45,115 bases of DNA from DYFC01 sp041658585 (lineage in GTDB: Bacteria; Nitrospirota; Thermodesulfovibrionia; Thermodesulfovibrionales; SM23-35): positions 1 through 45,115 of the forward strand of contig JBAZZX010000021.1 in NCBI GenBank assembly GCA_041658585.1, given 5' to 3'. Made by a program: the position numbers and the translations under genes. Numbering within the stretch: position 1 is the stretch's first letter; each line of letters begins with the position of its first letter. Below are positions 41,346 through 45,115 of this stretch, in pieces. The notes under the pieces are model-generated. The model did no database searches and had not been told where the DNA came from. It worked only from the letters and a program-made list of their open reading frames with translations.

Positions 41346-42389
41346 ATGAACGATACGTTTTTAAGAGCATGTCGCGGGGAAAAAGTTGATTATACGCCGG
41401 TATGGTTTATGCGTCAGGCCGGCCGGTATCTTCCGCAGTATCAGGCCGTGCGGTCTCATATAGATTTTTTGACCCTTTGTAAAAACCCGAAATTTGCAGC
41501 CGAGGTAACGCTTCAGCCTGTAGATATCCTCGGCGTGGACGCCGCGATCCTTTTTTCTGATATTCTCATCCCTGTTGAACCGATGGGCATGCACCTTGAA
41601 TTCTCGGAAAAAGAAGGCCCCGTGTTGACCGAACCTGTAAGGAGCAAAGCAGCGGTCGACAAGCTGTTGATACCCGATATCGAAGACGAACTGCCTTTTG
41701 TTTTCGAAACGATAAAGATACTGAGGAAAGAACTTGAGAACAAAGTGCCCCTGATCGGTTTTTCAGGCGCCCCGTTCACTTTGGCTACATACATGATAGA
41801 GGGGGGGACGTCGAAAAATTTTATGCACACAAAGAAGATGATGTTTCAAAACAGCGCCGCCTTCCGCTACCTCATGGAGAAACTGTCGGATATGGTGACC
41901 TCTTACCTCTCCGCCCAGATAAAAGCCGGGGCGCAGGCAGTCCAGCTATTCGATTCCTGGGCAGGCATTCTTGCGCCGGCGGACTATAAGTCGTTTGCGC
42001 TGCCTTATGTCAGGAAGATCATCTCAGAGCTTAAAAAGGAAGGCGTCCCTGTGATATATTTTGCAAATGACTGCGCCGGCATCCTCAAAGAAGTCAAAAA
42101 ATGCGGGGCCGACGTCATAGGCGTGGACTGGAGGATAGATCTTGGCGACGCGATCAAGAAGCTCGGCAAGAAGATGGTTATCCAGGGCAATCTCGATCCG
42201 TGCGCGCTTTTTCTTCCCGTGGAAAAACTCGAGGAAAGAGCCAAGGAACTCCTGTGGAAAGGAGAGGCCGCCAAAGGCCATATCTTCAATTTAGGCCACG
42301 GCATACTACCGCAGACGCCTGTTGAAAATGTTATTGCCTTGGTAGAAGCAGTGCATACGTATGGCCGAAAAAGCACGGATGCCCGCTGA
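41346..42389 (+). CDS. hemE: uroporphyrinogen decarboxylase
   Basis: Start at the ATG on 41346 (MNDTFLRACRGEKVDYTPVW) with AAGGAGGGAG upstream; the frame is open from 41277 but overlaps ahbD. The 347-residue enzyme has the signature PVWFMRQAGRYLPQY (active-site Arg), FSDILIPVEPMG with the catalytic Asp, and GFSGAPFTLATYMIEGG. It converts uroporphyrinogen III to coproporphyrinogen III in the cytoplasm. Its end overlaps the promoter region of hemH. Confidence 0.96.
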   Translation: MNDTFLRACRGEKVDYTPVWFMRQAGRYLPQYQAVRSHIDFLTLCKNPKFAAEVTLQPVDILGVDAAILFSDILIPVEPMGMHLEFSEKEGPVLTEPVRSKAAVDKLLIPDIEDELPFVFETIKILRKELENKVPLIGFSGAPFTLATYMIEGGTSKNFMHTKKMMFQNSAAFRYLMEKLSDMVTSYLSAQIKAGAQAVQLFDSWAGILAPADYKSFALPYVRKIISELKKEGVPVIYFANDCAGILKEVKKCGADVIGVDWRIDLGDAIKKLGKKMVIQGNLDPCALFLPVEKLEERAKELLWKGEAAKGHIFNLGHGILPQTPVENVIALVEAVHTYGRKSTDAR

Positions 42390-42415
42390 CGGAAATACAA
42401 ATTATCACATATAAT
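42386..42415 (+). promoter_or_regulatory. promoter of hemH, predicted leaderless start
   Basis: CTGACG (42386-42391), 18-base spacer, perfect TATAAT (42410-42415), six bases (GCGCGG), ATG at 42422. The -35 overlaps the hemE stop codon. Confidence 0.6.
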
Positions 42416-42421
42416 GCGCGG

Positions 42422-43438
42422 ATGAAAAACAAAACCCTAGGGGTCATCCTTCTGAATCTTGGAGGTCCCGATTCCATTCAGGCGGTAAAGCCGTTTCTTT
42501 ATAACCTGTTTTCAGACAGGCAGATCATCCGGCTCGGACCTTCTTTTATGCAGCAACCTTTGGCATGGCTGATCTCGACAATAAGGTCGAAAAAAACCGA
42601 ACAGTATTACAAATTGATCGGCGGTAAATCCCCGATACTTGAGATTACAACGGCACAGGCAAAAGCGCTTGAGGAACTACTAAACAGCCCCGGAGACAAA
42701 AATCGTGAGTTCTCCGGGTCAATGTCTTTCAGGGTTTATACCGGTATGCGTTACTGGCACCCGTTTATTGAGGATGCAGTTCTTCAAATGCAAAAGGACG
42801 GCATAAAAAAAGTAATCGCCCTGAGTCTTTACCCTCAATATTCTATCGCAACCTCCGGCTCGTCTTTTTCAAAATTCAACGAATTTGCTTCTCAATATAA
42901 TATGAAGACCGTCAACATCGAATCCTGGCACAACCATCCGTTATATATAGAAGCGCTTGTTGATGTGATTAAGAAAGGGATCGAATCATTCAATGTTTCA
43001 TCCTTCATCCTTCATCCTTCATCCTTTAACGACATCCACGTCCTCTTCAGCGCACACAGTCTACCCCAAAAAATTATTGCTCAGGGAGACCCGTATGTTG
43101 ATCAAACCATGGGGACAATTCAGGAGATTACGAAAAGATTGAATATTAAATGGCGCCTAAGCTACCAGTCTAAAAGCGGACCGGTGAAATGGCTTGCGCC
43201 TTCTACTGAAGATAAAATTCAGGAACTTGCAAAAGAAGGCGTCAAAAATATACTGATGGTCCCGATAAGCTTTGTATCAGACCATATCGAAACCCTCTAC
43301 GAGATAGATATCCTCTACAAGAATCTTGCCGAAGCGCTGGGGGTCCAAATGAAGCGTACGGAATCACTGAACACACATCCTATTTTTATTGAGGCATTAA
43401 AAGATATCGTATTAAAAAGCCTCAACGATAAAGAATAG
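42422..43438 (+). CDS. hemH: ferrochelatase
   Basis: The 338-residue protein starts KTLGVILLNLGGPDS, has the iron-site phrase VLFSAHSLPQKIIAQGDPY with the catalytic His, and SFVSDHIETLYEID with the second active-site Glu. It inserts ferrous iron into a porphyrin. An insertion of about 12 residues (NVSSFILHPSSFND) just before the HSLP strand is encoded largely by four tandem copies of TTCATCC. No Shine-Dalgarno sequence is present; a perfect TATAAT precedes the ATG by six bases. Confidence 0.94.
   Translation: MKNKTLGVILLNLGGPDSIQAVKPFLYNLFSDRQIIRLGPSFMQQPLAWLISTIRSKKTEQYYKLIGGKSPILEITTAQAKALEELLNSPGDKNREFSGSMSFRVYTGMRYWHPFIEDAVLQMQKDGIKKVIALSLYPQYSIATSGSSFSKFNEFASQYNMKTVNIESWHNHPLYIEALVDVIKKGIESFNVSSFILHPSSFNDIHVLFSAHSLPQKIIAQGDPYVDQTMGTIQEITKRLNIKWRLSYQSKSGPVKWLAPSTEDKIQELAKEGVKNILMVPISFVSDHIETLYEIDILYKNLAEALGVQMKRTESLNTHPIFIEALKDIVLKSLNDKE
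42997..43024 (+). repeat. four tandem TTCATCC heptamers inside hemH
   Basis: Exact 4 x 7 bp array in the coding frame of ferrochelatase. The same heptamer occurs in gaps at 23591-23632 and 25307-25335. Confidence 0.92.
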
Positions 43439-43472
43439 TAAAACTTCAGGTTTACCTTGATTTTACCGGCTG

Positions 43473-43508
43473 CTCTATGGTATTAAATAGAGACTTTTTT
43501 TATTTATT
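43473..43508 (+). terminator. terminator after hemH
   Basis: Six-pair stem CTCTAT/ATAGAG with an 8-base loop followed by a run of seven T. It lies ~35 bases past the hemH stop and would separate the haem genes from the Rnf operon. Confidence 0.55.
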
Positions 43509-43526
43509 GAAAGGCATTTGTCATAT

Positions 43527-43547
43527 ATACTGAATTTATTTCAGTAT
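43527..43547. promoter_or_regulatory. palindrome upstream of rnfC, possible operator
   Basis: ATACTGAA and TTCAGTAT, perfect 8-bp arms with a 5-base spacer, ~100 bases before the rnfC start. Such symmetry suits a dimeric regulator; none is identified. Confidence 0.4.
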
Positions 43548-43648
43548 CACTTAATACCGCTGATTTTTTGATGCCGGACCATGTTCTGCACGACATTCTC
43601 AGCATCTCAAACAAAATCGGCAGTTTTCAATGAACTTGGAGAGAATGT

Positions 43649-44956
43649 ATGGGTTTTTCATTCTTTAAAGGCGGAATTCATCCCCCTGATAAAAAAGCGC
43701 TGTCGGCAGACAAACCTGTTGCTGAAACAAAACAACCCCGGCGTGTTGTCATTCCCCTGAGCCAGCATCTGGGGGCGCCTTGCAAACCGATTGTAGCCGT
43801 TAATCAGGAAGTTAAAAAGGGCGAACTGATAGGGGAGCCGACCGGCTTTGTATCGGCTCCCGTGCATTCATCCGTTTCCGGTAAAGTGATCTCGATCGGG
43901 GAATTCCCTAACGCGATGGGAAGAATGGTCACATCCATTGTCATAGAAAATGACGGCAGGGAGGAATGGACTTTACTTAAAGATAATCCCGATTATATGA
44001 ACCTTTCCCCGGAGGAATTGAAGGAGAAGATCAAGAATGCCGGTATCGTCGGCATGGGAGGGGCCGCCTTTCCGACTGTCGTAAAACTTTCTCCTCCAAA
44101 GGAAAAACCTATAGACACCATAATAATCAACGGCTCAGAGTGCGAACCTTACCTCACCGGTGATTACAGGTTGATGCTCGAGCACCCGAAGGAGATTCTT
44201 GAAGGACTCAGGATACTGATGAAGGTTTTAGGAGTCAAAAAAGGTTTTGTTGGCATAGAAGACAACAAGCCTGCCGCAATCAAATCGATGAAAGAAGCGG
44301 CGTCGGGGCTTGAGGGCATTGAAATCCGTCCGCTTCATACAATATATCCGCAAGGCGCCGAAAAGATGCTCATTAAAGCCGTCACAGGCAGAGAGGTCCC
44401 CCCGAGAGCGCTTCCTATGGATGTAAAGGTCGTCGTTCAAAATACCGGAACAGCCTATGCAATTTTTGAGGCGGTGCGATATGGGAAACCCCTTATTGAC
44501 CGTGTTGTGACTGTATCAGGCGAGGGCATTAACGAACCTAAGAACCTGTTCGTCAAGACAGGAACTCTCATATCACATCTTATCGGGGAATGCGGCGGTC
44601 TCAAAGAGGAAAGCGTCAAAGTCCTCTCCGGCGGTCCCATGATGGGGTTTGCTATATCTTCGCTGGATATACCGGTCACAAAGGGCACGTCCGGGATTGT
44701 CGCCCTTACCGAAAGAGAGATAGCCCATGCCGAAAGCTTCGGACCCTGCATACGCTGCGGACGATGCATAGACGCGTGTCCGATGGGCCTTATGCCCTCG
44801 ATGCTTAGCGTTTATGCGGAAAAAGGTTTTTATGAGGGCGCAAAGGGATACAATCTCTTTGACTGCTTTGAATGCGGGTGCTGCACCTATGTCTGCCCTT
44901 CAAAAAGACCTATAGTGCAGTTGGTAAGACTCGCAAAATCACAGGTAAAACCATGA
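43649..44956 (+). CDS. rnfC: Rnf complex subunit C
   Basis: The 435-residue protein has the family's N-terminal FKGGIHPPDKK, the barrel-sandwich APVHSSVSGKVISIGE, an NADH/FMN-binding region (VGMGGAAFPTVVKL and INGSECEPYLTGDYRL) and a C-terminal pair of 4Fe-4S motifs (CIRCGRCIDACP and CFECGCCTYVCP). RnfC is the cytoplasmic NADH-oxidising entry of the membrane complex that couples ferredoxin:NAD+ electron transfer to ion translocation. GGAGAG precedes the ATG. Its stop overlaps the start of rnfD (ATGA). Confidence 0.95.
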   Translation: MGFSFFKGGIHPPDKKALSADKPVAETKQPRRVVIPLSQHLGAPCKPIVAVNQEVKKGELIGEPTGFVSAPVHSSVSGKVISIGEFPNAMGRMVTSIVIENDGREEWTLLKDNPDYMNLSPEELKEKIKNAGIVGMGGAAFPTVVKLSPPKEKPIDTIIINGSECEPYLTGDYRLMLEHPKEILEGLRILMKVLGVKKGFVGIEDNKPAAIKSMKEAASGLEGIEIRPLHTIYPQGAEKMLIKAVTGREVPPRALPMDVKVVVQNTGTAYAIFEAVRYGKPLIDRVVTVSGEGINEPKNLFVKTGTLISHLIGECGGLKEESVKVLSGGPMMGFAISSLDIPVTKGTSGIVALTEREIAHAESFGPCIRCGRCIDACPMGLMPSMLSVYAEKGFYEGAKGYNLFDCFECGCCTYVCPSKRPIVQLVRLAKSQVKP

Positions 44957-45102
44957 AGCAATTATCAACTATCAATGAAAAATTAATATTGACAACATCG
45001 CAAAAAGTCCTTTTCATGGCTGTCATTCCCGAAGTCCTTAATCGGGAATCCATTCTTTTCAAGAAGTTGCGCGCACCTGGATTCCCGCCTTCGCGGGAAT
45101 GA
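44953..45102 (+). pseudogene. rnfD: rnfD 5' end interrupted by a repeat element
   Basis: The ATG at 44953 overlaps the rnfC stop by four bases, the usual rnfC-rnfD junction. The first 16 codons read MKQLSTINEKLILTTS, matching the beginning of RnfD, which normally continues with PHIR. Instead an inverted-repeat element starts at 44998 and the frame runs through it to a stop at 45100-45102. The window ends at the element's outer end, so the remainder of rnfD, if present, is not visible. Either the gene is broken or the true N-terminus differs. Confidence 0.6.
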
Positions 45103-45115
45103 CGACTTTTTACGA
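44998..45115. mobile_element. MITE-like element C at the window edge
   Basis: Terminal inverted repeats TCGCAAAAAGTC (44998-45009) and GACTTTTTACGA (45104-45115) match at 11 of 12 positions. Inside are nested inverted repeats GTCATTCCCG/CGGGAATGAC and CGGGAATCCA/TGGATTCCCG. The ends resemble elements A and B (core GCAAAAGTC versus GCAAAAAGTC). The right target duplication cannot be seen. Confidence 0.75.

Overview
The window reads as a fragment of a Gram-negative, anaerobic bacterium of moderate GC, most likely a Nitrospirota (Thermodesulfovibrionia-like) or Desulfobacterota-type lineage. This is inference from gene content: an AhbD-type radical SAM haem synthase beside hemE and hemH, the start of an Rnf operon, an atpB-atpE pair away from the other atp genes, a selenocysteine-containing glutaredoxin-like protein, and a Wza/Wzc exopolysaccharide system. 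No rRNA, tRNA, CRISPR array or complete transposase gene was seen. The right edge falls exactly on the outer end of a repeat, which suggests a contig end at a multi-copy element.

Layout. 1-2600: a truncated FkbM-type methyltransferase and a GH123-like secreted glycosidase. 2460-6480: a dense island of small toxin-antitoxin modules, many broken. Two of its genes (mntA and a relE) are each split by a ~130-bp non-coding element with 18-bp terminal inverted repeats and a 4-bp target duplication; removing the element restores the frame in both. A hepT is decayed, a hicA is degenerate, and a copy of the GH123 gene's 5' end flanks one toxin pair. 6650-23200: a minus-strand exopolysaccharide locus. 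In order of transcription it encodes a FecR-like protein, a Wza-like exporter, a Wzc tyrosine kinase, a TPR protein, an O-antigen ligase/polymerase, an RfaH-like NusG paralogue, then nucleotide-sugar genes rmlA, rmlC, rmlD, rmlB, a phosphomannomutase, manC, a nucleotide-sugar dehydrogenase and a UDP-glucuronate decarboxylase. A perfect ops element lies between the RfaH-like gene and rmlA, so the regulator and its probable target site are adjacent.

23300-23600 looks non-coding to an ordinary gene caller. It encodes a 71-residue Uxx-star glutaredoxin-like selenoprotein with two in-frame UGA codons, at the redox site and third from the end. Each is followed at nearly the same distance by a hairpin with an AGGU loop.

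23630-35900 is mostly housekeeping: a NagA-like deacetylase, a DUF1460 amidase-like protein, a PfkB kinase, a coiled-coil protein, uvrC, a TusA-like protein, accA, dnaE and a class A penicillin-binding protein. Several genes here, and hemH further right, have a -10 box 6-7 bases before the start codon and no Shine-Dalgarno sequence, which predicts leaderless mRNAs. 36000-45115 holds atpB-atpE, a geranylgeranyl-reductase-family flavoprotein, hflX (apparently starting at AUA), ahbD-like, hemE, hemH and rnfC, ending in an rnfD interrupted by a third repeat element.

The main themes are polysaccharide production with its own antitermination factor, haem synthesis by a possibly mixed route, membrane bioenergetics (ATP synthase, Rnf), and a decaying toxin island colonised by small inverted-repeat elements.
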